Origin: JAISFI01 sp031552425
Lineage (GTDB): Bacteria > Bacteroidota > Bacteroidia > Bacteroidales > Azobacteroidaceae
DNA length: 6,726 nucleotides
Reading direction: 5' to 3'
Assembly: GCA_031552425.1 (NCBI GenBank)
Contig: JAVBMM010000153.1
Span: 1-6,726 of the forward strand
The notes beneath the pieces are model-generated. The model was not told the DNA's origin. It was given only the letters and a program-made list of their open reading frames with translations, and did no database searches. Every line of letters starts with the position of its first letter. Position 1 is the stretch's first letter. This document shows positions 1-6,149 of the stretch, in pieces. A program made the translations under genes and the position numbers.

Positions 1-895
1 CGTAATGGAATTGTTGTGTCCATCCTTTTTCCCAATCCATTATGGCAAATTCGATTAACATAGCGGATTGAAATTTGAGAATTTCTTCTTTTGTTAATGC
101 TTTTCCTCCATATACTTTATTAAAAATAGTATCGATTTCAACTTGGGTATACTCCTCTGCATAAAACTCTTCTAATCCATGGTCGGATAATTTACATCCC
201 ACAGAAGCAAAGAAATCGTGGCGTTTACGCAAAGCATCAATCAAATCGGCGTATTTACTGATACTGATTCCAGAAACGTTAGATAGTTTTTCCACATAAG
301 TACGAAAATCCGCAGGATTGGCAACTGCCATCGCTTTGTCTGGTCTCCATGTAGGTAATACTTTGATAGAAAAACCTTCATTCTTCAAAGAAATATGATG
401 TTCCAAAGAATCTATCGGATCATCTGTGGTACAAACTGTTTCTACATTATAATGTTTCATTAATCCGCGGGCGCTGAATGCAGGTGTACGCAATTTGGCC
501 GTACATTCTTCGTAGATTTCTTTGGCTGTTTCCGGTTTTAATAATTTAGTTACACCAAAGGCCGTTTTTAATTCAAGATGTGTCCAATGGTATAATGGGT
601 TACGCATGGTATAAGGAACTGTTTCCGCCCATTTTTCGAATTTTTCCCAATCGGAAGTATCTTTCCCTGTACAAAAACGCTCTGCAATACCATTGGTACG
701 CATTGCTCTCCATTTGTAATGATCGCCTTCCAACCAAATTTGTCCGAGATTGTCAAATTGCCTGTCATTCGCAATTTGAGCAGGATCTAAGTGACAGTGA
801 TAATCAATAATCGGCTGTCTTTTTGCATGTTCATGGTACAGGTATTGTGCTGTTTCTGTCTGTAACACGAAATTATCGTCCATAAATGCCTTCAT
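1..895 (-). CDS. uxaC: Glucuronate isomerase (uronate isomerase), C-terminus cut by window edge
   Basis: This cytoplasmic enzyme converts D-glucuronate to D-fructuronate and D-galacturonate to D-tagaturonate, the first step of the Ashwell hexuronate pathway. The 298 codons present read without interruption. They show the amidohydrolase-fold metal motif YHCHL with H33 and H35, then WRAMRTNG at 62-69, NPLYHWTHLEL at 99-109, TTDDP at 156-160 and, near the edge, MDWEKGWTQQFHY, all typical of UxaC. The family is about 470 residues long, so roughly 170 C-terminal residues lie outside the window. The start at 895 gives MKAFMDDNF, which matches Bacteroides homologues; an ATG at 883 is a weaker alternative. 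No Shine-Dalgarno sequence is visible. The gene follows kduI on the same strand after 79 bases that hold a repeat hairpin and a possible extra promoter, so it is probably the third gene of the operon. Identification is firm. Confidence 0.96.
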   Translation of the reverse strand, partial: MKAFMDDNFVLQTETAQYLYHEHAKRQPIIDYHCHLDPAQIANDRQFDNLGQIWLEGDHYKWRAMRTNGIAERFCTGKDTSDWEKFEKWAETVPYTMRNPLYHWTHLELKTAFGVTKLLKPETAKEIYEECTAKLRTPAFSARGLMKHYNVETVCTTDDPIDSLEHHISLKNEGFSIKVLPTWRPDKAMAVANPADFRTYVEKLSNVSGISISKYADLIDALRKRHDFFASVGCKLSDHGLEEFYAEEYTQVEIDTIFNKVYGGKALTKEEILKFQSAMLIEFAIMDWEKGWTQQFHY

Positions 896-905
896 AAATA
901 TTATT

Positions 906-969
906 GAGTTAAGAGTTAAGAGTTAAGAATTAAAAGTTTGTTTAATACTCTTAATCCTTAACCTTTAAC
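906..969. repeat. Heptad repeats forming an imperfect inverted repeat between kduI and uxaC
   Basis: Three exact tandem copies of GAGTTAA lie at 906-926, followed by a degenerate copy, GAATTAA, at 927-933. After a short spacer, the stretch 941-969 carries a diverged complementary series (TTAATAC, CTTAATC, CTTAACC, TTTAACC). RNA from the minus strand could fold into a long A/U-rich hairpin with repeated TTAA/AATT pairing and several mismatches, closed by a loop near 935-941. It could act as a weak terminator or processing site after kduI, stabilise the transcript, or be a dispersed intergenic repeat. No T-tract follows it, so it is not a classical intrinsic terminator. Confidence 0.6.
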
Positions 970-977
970 CAAATTTA
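970..977 (-). promoter_or_regulatory. Possible internal promoter -7 box for uxaC
   Basis: Read on the minus strand, the bases are TAAATTTG, a perfect match to the Bacteroidota -7 consensus TAnnTTTG. The box overlaps the kduI stop codon and lies 75 bases upstream of the uxaC start. No TTTG-like -33 element is visible at the usual distance. In DNA this AT-rich a chance match is quite possible, so the call is weak. If it is real, the heptad-repeat hairpin would lie in the uxaC leader. Confidence 0.25.
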
Positions 978-1817
978 TTTAAGTTTATCTGCTGTAAATG
1001 TATCCATATCATCATAGGCAAGGTTTTCTCCGCACATGGCCCAGATGAAAGTATAATTACTTGTCCCTGCTGCTGAATGGATTGACCAAGATGGAGAAAT
1101 CACTGCTTGTTCATTTCCCATGAATATATGCCGGGTTTCCTGAGGTTCTCCCATGAAGTGGCAAACTGCTTGTTCAGCCGGTATTTTGAAATAGAAATAT
1201 GCTTCCATCCTGCGGGAATGTGTGTGTGGAGGCATGGTATTCCAAACACTGCCTGGTTGTAATTCCGTCAATCCCATTTGTAATTGACAGCATGGAAGAA
1301 TTTCATGTAAAACCAATTGATTCAGTATTCTTTTGTTAGCGGTTTCCATTGCGCCCAGGTCACGAGTTCTTCTCATTTCAGATGTGATTTGGGTGGTAGG
1401 ATATGCTGTATGGGCAGGAGAAGATGCAAAATAATATTTTGCCGGATTGTTTTTGTTGTTGCTTTTGAAGATCACTTCTTTGGAGCCACGTCCTACATAA
1501 ATAGCATCTTTGAAAGCCATTTTATAATCAACACCATCAATACTAACTACTCCTTCTCCATCAATGCAGATGATTCCCAATTCACGTCGTTCACAGAAAA
1601 ATTCTGAACGGATTAAGTCTACAGTTTCTAACTTTAAGTTTTCGTTTACCGGAAGAGCTCCACCAATAATCAAGCGATCATTGTGGGTGTAAACCATTAG
1701 CACTTCATCAGGAGTAAATAACTTTTCTACTAAAAACTCTTTTCGCAATTGAGATGTATCATAATGCTTTACATCGTTTGGGTGCGTTCCCCATCTTTCT
1801 TCAATATTTGTTTTCAT
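975..1817 (-). CDS. kduI: 5-dehydro-4-deoxy-D-glucuronate isomerase (4-deoxy-L-threo-5-hexosulose-uronate ketol-isomerase)
   Basis: KduI is a cytoplasmic cupin-fold, metal-dependent isomerase. It converts 5-keto-4-deoxyuronate, formed from unsaturated uronic acids, to 3-deoxy-D-glycero-2,5-hexodiulosonate, which KduD reduces to 2-keto-3-deoxygluconate. With the chosen start the protein has 280 residues, the normal family length. The metal site is intact: H198, H200 and E205 in MPPHTHSRRMEAYFYF, and H247 in SWSIHSAAG, each shifted by two from the E. coli residues I recall. An in-frame ATG at 1841 would add eight residues and overlap the upstream gene by 10 bases. I prefer 1817 because MKTNIEERWG aligns with family N-termini and the gene then begins 14 bases after the preceding stop. 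It is the middle gene of the uronate operon. No kduD is present in the window. Confidence 0.96.
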   Translation of the reverse strand: MKTNIEERWGTHPNDVKHYDTSQLRKEFLVEKLFTPDEVLMVYTHNDRLIIGGALPVNENLKLETVDLIRSEFFCERRELGIICIDGEGVVSIDGVDYKMAFKDAIYVGRGSKEVIFKSNNKNNPAKYYFASSPAHTAYPTTQITSEMRRTRDLGAMETANKRILNQLVLHEILPCCQLQMGLTELQPGSVWNTMPPHTHSRRMEAYFYFKIPAEQAVCHFMGEPQETRHIFMGNEQAVISPSWSIHSAAGTSNYTFIWAMCGENLAYDDMDTFTADKLK

Positions 1818-1831
1818 ATTTTTAATGTTGT

Positions 1832-3022
1832 TTATTTCCATGCAGGCCTGTTCAGGCGAGATAGAACCTCATCAATACACTGCTGAAAATCAGTTTTGGT
1901 CACTACTGGTTCTTGATCTAATTCCCAAGTAGGCATAAAATAATAATCTGTATAATTTCCGGCAGTGTTGAATACTACTACATGATTTAATTCGTCGTTT
2001 GTGATTTCTTTTACTTGGGATGTTTTGGCAAAAATAGCCAGCCCCATCATGTCATTGTTTAGACTTTGTTTCCCAAAAGAAGCTATGTATGTCCAACGTC
2101 CTGATTTTCCGGTGAGAAATTCCGTATTTTCGTTTTTGATGAAACCTGTACAAAGATGTTCTACTTTGTTGTTTGTTGATAATTCCATGTGTGAAGCGCG
2201 GCTACCGGCATCAATGGAAATAAGTGACTGTAAATCACATTTGCTATTTCCGTTATTCCATCCGTAATATGTTATCCTTACTTGAGAACGAATTTTTCCA
2301 TCGGCTTGTACAAATGCGATCACACTATCTGTTTTTTCTATCCGGGAAACTTTTTTCCCATCCCATATTCCGATTGCTCCAATTCCTAAAGATTTTTCTA
2401 CTTTCATGTTGTCCATTCCCCAATCTGCTAATTTGTGGTAGGTACCATATTCGGATGTTCCAATATATGGTAACACAATTTGTGGAATTCTTTTGGCAAA
2501 TACATCAATGGCATTTCTTGGATCCAAATAAAGCCTGAAAGCAACTTTATCACTTTCCCATCCCGGTCCTTCATATTTAATGAAATTTGCATGATCTTTC
2601 AAATTAGAAGGAGCTTTCAAATAGTTGGATTTTGTCCAGTATCCTCCGGTATATTTTTTTCCTTCGAACTGTCCGCCTATTTTATGAACAATTTCTGCAT
2701 AGGTTCTTTTGGGATAGGAATACGCATTTCCTGTTTTAATATGAAATACTTTTGTTTCTTTTCTCTTTAATTCAAAAGGGAAAATAATGAATGTTTTTCC
2801 TGTCAAATCAGTAGATACTTCTATTGGAACTATTGTTTTCCCGTCGCTTGCTATAAGGTTTTCCGGAGTTAGTTTGTTTAACTCGGAAATAGGAATTTCA
2901 GCTACGCAATTTGTTAGATCTTTATCGGAGGGATTTTGTAAAGAAAATTCGTATGAAACATTTTGTGCTTTAACAATGCATAATGTGGCAACAAACGAAA
3001 AAAATAAAAAGAAATACTTCAT
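1832..3022 (-). CDS. Secreted DUF4861 domain-containing protein
   Basis: This is a 396-residue exported protein that I assign to the DUF4861 family, known to me from polysaccharide-utilisation loci of Bacteroidota; I know of no settled biochemical role. Residues 1-19 form a signal peptide: Lys2, a hydrophobic core, then VKA before Q20, fitting signal peptidase I. C15 is not in a lipobox, so it is probably soluble in the periplasm or secreted. Residues about 20-100 form a beta-rich N-terminal part. The family hallmarks follow: YTGGYW at 124-129, GPGWESDKV at 152-160, LDPRNAIDVF at 166-175, and YHKLADWGMDNMKVEKSLG at 195-213. There is no membrane segment after the signal peptide. It is the first gene of an operon with kduI and uxaC, which suggests it helps release or process uronate-containing oligosaccharides. 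A lyase, hydrolase or binding role are all possible; the sequence does not decide. Confidence 0.85.
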   Translation of the reverse strand: MKYFFLFFSFVATLCIVKAQNVSYEFSLQNPSDKDLTNCVAEIPISELNKLTPENLIASDGKTIVPIEVSTDLTGKTFIIFPFELKRKETKVFHIKTGNAYSYPKRTYAEIVHKIGGQFEGKKYTGGYWTKSNYLKAPSNLKDHANFIKYEGPGWESDKVAFRLYLDPRNAIDVFAKRIPQIVLPYIGTSEYGTYHKLADWGMDNMKVEKSLGIGAIGIWDGKKVSRIEKTDSVIAFVQADGKIRSQVRITYYGWNNGNSKCDLQSLISIDAGSRASHMELSTNNKVEHLCTGFIKNENTEFLTGKSGRWTYIASFGKQSLNNDMMGLAIFAKTSQVKEITNDELNHVVVFNTAGNYTDYYFMPTWELDQEPVVTKTDFQQCIDEVLSRLNRPAWK

Positions 3023-3055
3023 GTCTTGTGCTTTTTATTCTCAGAAATTTTGAGG

Positions 3056-3063
3056 CAAATATA
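3056..3063 (-). promoter_or_regulatory. Promoter -7 box of the uronate operon
   Basis: On the minus strand the bases read TATATTTG, a perfect TAnnTTTG match, 33 bases upstream of the DUF4861 start codon. Transcription would begin near 3050, giving a leader of about 28 bases. I see no good TTTG at the usual -33 distance. That region is instead occupied by the dyad at 3077-3096, which fits a promoter that depends on or is controlled by a regulator. Confidence 0.55.
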
Positions 3064-3076
3064 ATATTTATTTTTG

Positions 3077-3096
3077 AACTGTGTACGTGAACGGTT
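3077..3096. promoter_or_regulatory. Candidate operator dyad upstream of the uronate operon
   Basis: The 20 bases form an imperfect palindrome in which 7 of 10 base pairs match, with a central ACGT at 3085-3088 and matching AAC/GTT ends. A central CG step is typical of LacI-family operators. The site lies 13 bases beyond the -7 box of the uronate operon, covering roughly -27 to -46. No regulator gene is in the window. By a simple uniform-base estimate a dyad this good would turn up by chance somewhere in this intergenic region fairly often, so the support comes mainly from its position and its relatively G+C-rich core in very AT-rich surroundings. Confidence 0.35.
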
Positions 3097-3176
3097 GTAT
3101 ATTTTTTATTATCATACTTGCTAAGAAGTTTTTTTATTTTAATGAATGAAAATTAAAGTTGAGATGATTTTTTCAT

Positions 3177-3184
3177 TACATTTG
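3177..3184 (+). promoter_or_regulatory. Promoter -7 box of the metallo-hydrolase gene
   Basis: TACATTTG matches the Bacteroidota -7 consensus exactly and ends 25 bases before the start codon at 3210, so transcription would start about 20 bases before the gene. The nearest TTG (3159-3161) is closer than the usual 19-21 base spacing, so the -33 element is weak or absent. Confidence 0.5.
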
Positions 3185-3209
3185 CTGGTCTTTTGGAAAA
3201 ATTGATAAA

Positions 3210-4010
3210 ATGAGATTAAGATTTTTAAGTTTAGGCAGCGGAAGTAGTGGAAATTGTTATTTTTTAGGTACCAGTGAATATGGAATACTTATAGATGCAG
3301 GAGTTTCTGTCCGTGTTGTAAAAAAGACACTTAAAGATTACGATATCGATTTTTCAAAAATACTTGCTGTTTTTATTACGCATGATCATGCTGATCATAT
3401 TAAAGTTGCCGGTTGTCTCGGAGAAAAATATGGCATTCCGGTGTATGCAACGGAAAAAGTGCATCAGGCAATGGAGAATAGTCGGTATTTGGGAGAGCCT
3501 CTCTATACTTCCCGTCGTTATATCAGGAAAGAAGAACCTTTGCAAATCAGGGATTTTATGTTGACTGCATTTGAAGTTCCTCATGATGGAATGGATAATG
3601 TGGGATATCATATCTCATTCGGGGAGCATAAGATGACTATTGCTACAGATGTAGGCCATATTACAGATACAGTGGCCAAATACTTATGTCTGGGAAATCA
3701 TATCGTTATAGAGGCTAATTATGATGAAGAGATGTTGATGCAAGGGAGGTATCCGATGTTTTTGAAGGAACGAATAATTAGTGATACAGGACATCTAAGC
3801 AATAAAGAAGCTGCTAACTTTTTAGCCCGAAATTTTAACGATCAAGTTAAAAATATTTGGTTGTGTCATCTCAGCAAGGATAATAATCATCCAGAATTAG
3901 CTTATAAAACCGTAGAAATAGCATTGGCTGAAAATGGAATTATAGTAGGAAGAGATGTTAGTCTTTCAGCCTTAAAAAGAAGTACTCCTTCAGATATTTT
4001 TTATTTGTAA
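3210..4010 (+). CDS. MBL-fold metallo-hydrolase, YycJ/WalJ-like
   Basis: This 266-residue cytoplasmic protein has a complete metallo-beta-lactamase fold of the YycJ (WalJ) group. It opens with the family's LGSGSSGNCYFLGT segment at 8-21. The dinuclear metal motif is THDHADHI, with H58, H60, D62 and H63. Further ligands are H125 in VPHDG or the nearby D147 in ATDVGH, then H195 in GHLSN and H220 in CHLSKDNNHPELA, the last two being strong family marks. Relatives have been described as nucleases or linked to cell-wall regulation; the substrate of this one cannot be read from sequence. There is no signal peptide. The start at 3210 gives the expected N-terminus, and the length is normal. It is transcribed alone, divergent from the uronate operon, and its last 10 bases overlap the end of the opposing glycosyltransferase gene. 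Confidence 0.92.
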   Translation: MRLRFLSLGSGSSGNCYFLGTSEYGILIDAGVSVRVVKKTLKDYDIDFSKILAVFITHDHADHIKVAGCLGEKYGIPVYATEKVHQAMENSRYLGEPLYTSRRYIRKEEPLQIRDFMLTAFEVPHDGMDNVGYHISFGEHKMTIATDVGHITDTVAKYLCLGNHIVIEANYDEEMLMQGRYPMFLKERIISDTGHLSNKEAANFLARNFNDQVKNIWLCHLSKDNNHPELAYKTVEIALAENGIIVGRDVSLSALKRSTPSDIFYL

Positions 4011-5005
4011 AAGTTTGTCTTAAAAGCAGAAAATTCTTCTTTTCTGAGAATAATTCTATTCCAAACTCCTGAAAGGAAACCACATCCGTAACCTGTTAAT
4101 TGAACGAAAGAGGCTATAACGGATAAACTTCCTGTTCTTAAGCTTTTATTTTTGATACTTGCATCGATAAAGATGATGGCCAGATAGCATAAAATAAGTA
4201 TTATACCATATGGAAAATAGTAACTTATAAGTAAGGAGAAAATGAAGAACAGAGTAAATAATGTGGGAAAAAAATGTACGGCTTTAAGTGAATCCGGATA
4301 TTTCTTATAGAGATTTATTCTGGCAATTCCGGAGTTATATATTTGTTTGAAAAATTTTTTGAAATCAGTTCTTCTTTTATGATAAACAAAAGCTTCAGGA
4401 AATAATTGAACTTTATATCCTGCTTGGTAGATACGGATGCTGAAATCAATGTCTTCTCCAAAGCGCATGAGAGAAAATCCGCCTAGAGATTCGAAAACAG
4501 TTTTTTTAATCCCCATATTGAAACTTCGTGGATAAAATTTATCAATTTTCCTTTTTCCACCACGAATTCCTCCTGTTGTAAAAAAAGAAGTCATCGAATA
4601 ATTAATTGCTTTTTGAATAGCTGAAAAAGAATCCAAAGCTCTGTCAGGTCCTCCGAAAACATCAGCATGAGTTGTCTCGATTTCCTTTTTTACTTCTGAT
4701 ATATATTGTGGAGGGATAACGCAATCGGAATCTAAAATAATGAAAAAATTCCCTGAACTTTTCCGCATACCATAATTCCTGGCTTGTCCGGGGCCTGAGT
4801 TTTTAATGTAGTGATAAGATAATGCCAGTTGTTGGGAATATTTCTCTATAATGCTTTCACATTTTATCTCTGATCCGTCTTCTACAACAATAACTTCAAA
4901 GTCTTGATCTATTTGCTTAGTCAAGCTTTCCAGTAATTCATCAATTTCTTCGGGACGGTTAAAAACAGGAATGATAACGGAGAATGTGGGCATTGTTGAA
5001 GGCAT
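4001..5005 (-). CDS. Family 2 glycosyltransferase with C-terminal membrane segments
   Basis: This 334-residue protein is a GT-A fold inverting glycosyltransferase that would move a sugar from a nucleotide-sugar donor to a lipid-linked or envelope glycan. It begins with FSVIIPVFNRP, has VEDGS at 41-45, GPGQARNYG at 71-79, the metal-binding DSD at 92-94, FGGPD at 117-121, and GEDIDFSIR at 183-191 with the likely catalytic acid. Three hydrophobic stretches near 244-263, 266-283 and 292-314 should anchor it in the inner membrane with the catalytic domain in the cytoplasm. Donor and acceptor are not predictable. The start at 5005 lies only 13 bases after the tRNA-Pro gene on the same strand; an ATG at 4993 giving MPTFSVIIP is an equally good start. 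No promoter fits between tRNA and gene, so read-through from the tRNA promoter is likely. No other glycan biosynthesis genes adjoin it. Confidence 0.9.
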   Translation of the reverse strand: MPSTMPTFSVIIPVFNRPEEIDELLESLTKQIDQDFEVIVVEDGSEIKCESIIEKYSQQLALSYHYIKNSGPGQARNYGMRKSSGNFFIILDSDCVIPPQYISEVKKEIETTHADVFGGPDRALDSFSAIQKAINYSMTSFFTTGGIRGGKRKIDKFYPRSFNMGIKKTVFESLGGFSLMRFGEDIDFSIRIYQAGYKVQLFPEAFVYHKRRTDFKKFFKQIYNSGIARINLYKKYPDSLKAVHFFPTLFTLFFIFSLLISYYFPYGIILILCYLAIIFIDASIKNKSLRTGSLSVIASFVQLTGYGCGFLSGVWNRIILRKEEFSAFKTNFYK

Positions 5006-5018
5006 TTTCTATCCAGTG

Positions 5019-5093
5019 TCGGGGTACCAGGATTCGAACCTGGGACCCCCTGCTCCCAAAGCAGGTGCGCTAGCCGGGCTGCGCTACACCCCG
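5019..5093 (-). tRNA. tRNA-Pro, anticodon UGG
   Basis: The 75 bases fold as a complete cloverleaf. The acceptor stem CGGGGTG pairs with TACCCCG (one G-T wobble), and the discriminator base is A. The D stem is GCGC/GCGC. The anticodon stem CCTGC/GCAGG encloses the loop TTTGGGA, giving anticodon TGG. The variable loop is GGGTC, and the T arm is CCAGG with loop TTCGAAT and CCTGG. The 3' CCA is not encoded and must be added after transcription. The promoter box at 5112-5119 lies just upstream, and a glycosyltransferase gene starts 13 bases downstream on the same strand. Confidence 0.97.
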
Positions 5094-5111
5094 ATTGTGG
5101 ATTTGAGGCTG

Positions 5112-5119
5112 CAAAATTA
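5112..5119 (-). promoter_or_regulatory. Promoter -7 box of the tRNA-Pro (and probably glycosyltransferase) transcript
   Basis: The minus strand reads TAATTTTG, a perfect TAnnTTTG match, 18 bases upstream of the tRNA 5' end, which would leave a short 5' leader of about a dozen bases for RNase P to remove. The -33 region is a T-rich run without a clear TTTG. The surrounding stretch 5094-5231 is otherwise AT-rich spacer with no gene. Confidence 0.5.
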
Positions 5120-5191
5120 AAAATAACTTTTGAATTATAAAAGAAAAAGAAAGTATTTTTTTTATTTTCCTGAATATATAGTTTTTTTTGA

Positions 5192-5199
5192 TACTTTTG
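5192..5199 (+). promoter_or_regulatory. Promoter -7 box of the ABC transporter operon
   Basis: TACTTTTG matches TAnnTTTG and ends 32 bases before the ATG at 5232. A partial -33 match, CCTG at 5169-5172, stands 19 bases upstream. Transcription would start near 5205, giving a leader of about 26 bases. Confidence 0.5.
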
Positions 5200-5231
5200 A
5201 GGCTTAGAAGTTATAAAATAAATAGAACTTT

Positions 5232-6149
5232 ATGTTACAGGAATCTTTTTTCCTAGAAACAAAAAATGTAATTAAACGATATGCCGGTCACCTTGCCTTG
5301 GATAATGTAAGTATTCAGGTTCCTCGAGGAAAGATATTCGGACTTTTAGGTCCCAATGGTGCCGGAAAAACCACTCTTATCAGGATTATCAACAGAATTA
5401 CAGCTCCGGATAGTGGAGAAGTTATATTCAAGGGGAATAAAATGTTTCCTGCGGATGTTTATAATATCGGTTATCTTCCGGAAGAACGAGGACTGTACCA
5501 AAAAATGAAAGTGGGAGAACAAGCTGTGTATCTGGCAAGGTTAAAAGGATTGCCTATACATGATGCTCAAAAAGGGTTGACTCTTTGGTTTGAAAAGTTC
5601 GGTATCATGGATTGGTGGAATAAAAGATTGGAGGAACTTTCCAAAGGAATGCAACAGAAAGTACAATTCATTATTACTGTGGTACATGATCCGGAACTTT
5701 TAATTTTTGATGAACCTTTCAGTGGATTCGACCCTGTTAATGCTGATTTATTAAAAAAGGAAATTTTGGAATTGAAGGAAAAAGGGAAAACCATTATTTT
5801 TTCTACACATAATATGTCTTCCGTTGAAGAAATTTGTGATGAATTTGCATTGATCAGGAAATCTCAGGTAGTGTTAAATGGAAATGTGGAAGAAGTTCGT
5901 TCTCGCTATAAGAAAGATACCTTTATATTGAAGATTGATAACCTGAAAAATCTTCCGAATGGTAGTAATTTATTTTCGATTCTTGAGGAGAAACCTTTTT
6001 ATTATGGTAAAATTATTCGGATAAAAAAAAGGTCAAAGAATGTATCTAATGCTGATTTGATCACTCAATTATCAACTATGTGTAATATCCTTTCTTTTGA
6101 GGAAGAAATTCCTTCTATGAATGATATTTTTATTAGAACAGTATCATGA
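5232..6149 (+). CDS. ABC transporter ATP-binding protein, NatA-like
   Basis: This 305-residue cytoplasmic ATPase would power an ABC-2 type exporter. The nucleotide-binding domain covers about residues 8-220. Walker A is GPNGAGKTT at 40-48. The signature is LSKGM at 136-140 instead of LSGGQ. Walker B is LLIFDEP at 156-162 with catalytic E161, the D-loop is SGFDP, and the switch histidine is H193 in STHNM. The usual Q-loop glutamine position holds E84 in GYLPEERGLY. LSKGM and PEERGLY are known features of the NatA/BcrA-type group, so this is a normal member. Residues about 220-305 form the accessory C-terminal region of the DUF4162 type, ending in MNDIFIRTVS. Relatives include sodium and antibiotic exporters; the substrate is not predictable here. 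Its TGA overlaps the permease ATG by 4 bases, indicating translational coupling. Confidence 0.93.
   Translation: MLQESFFLETKNVIKRYAGHLALDNVSIQVPRGKIFGLLGPNGAGKTTLIRIINRITAPDSGEVIFKGNKMFPADVYNIGYLPEERGLYQKMKVGEQAVYLARLKGLPIHDAQKGLTLWFEKFGIMDWWNKRLEELSKGMQQKVQFIITVVHDPELLIFDEPFSGFDPVNADLLKKEILELKEKGKTIIFSTHNMSSVEEICDEFALIRKSQVVLNGNVEEVRSRYKKDTFILKIDNLKNLPNGSNLFSILEEKPFYYGKIIRIKKRSKNVSNADLITQLSTMCNILSFEEEIPSMNDIFIRTVS

Noticed and set aside
568..810. Open frames on both strands within uxaC (568-774 minus, 580-810 plus)
   Set aside because: They lie entirely inside the firm uxaC reading frame and have no family resemblance; they are shadows.
906..933. Heptad repeats as a CRISPR array
   Set aside because: The repeats are 7 bases long and directly adjacent, with no spacers and no cas genes.
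1317..1607. Plus-strand open frame of 96 codons inside kduI
   Set aside because: It is antisense to a fully conserved enzyme frame and its translation is cysteine- and phenylalanine-rich without recognisable motifs.
1818..1841. Eight-residue N-terminal extension of KduI from the ATG at 1841
   Set aside because: It would overlap the upstream gene by 10 bases and has no counterpart in family N-termini; the ATG at 1817 gives the normal 280-residue protein.
2978..2980. C15 of the DUF4861 protein as a lipoprotein cysteine
   Set aside because: The residues before it (ATL) do not form a lipobox, whereas VKA before Q20 fits signal peptidase I.
2001..3053. Several plus-strand open frames opposite the DUF4861 gene
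   Set aside because: All are antisense to a gene with a signal peptide and clear family motifs, and they overlap one another in different frames.
4027..4046. Perfect 7-base inverted repeat (CAGAAAA/TTTTCTG, loop of 6) just after the metallo-hydrolase stop, as a terminator
   Set aside because: The stem has only two G-C pairs, no T-tract follows it in the plus direction, and it lies inside glycosyltransferase coding sequence. It is at most a weak pause site.
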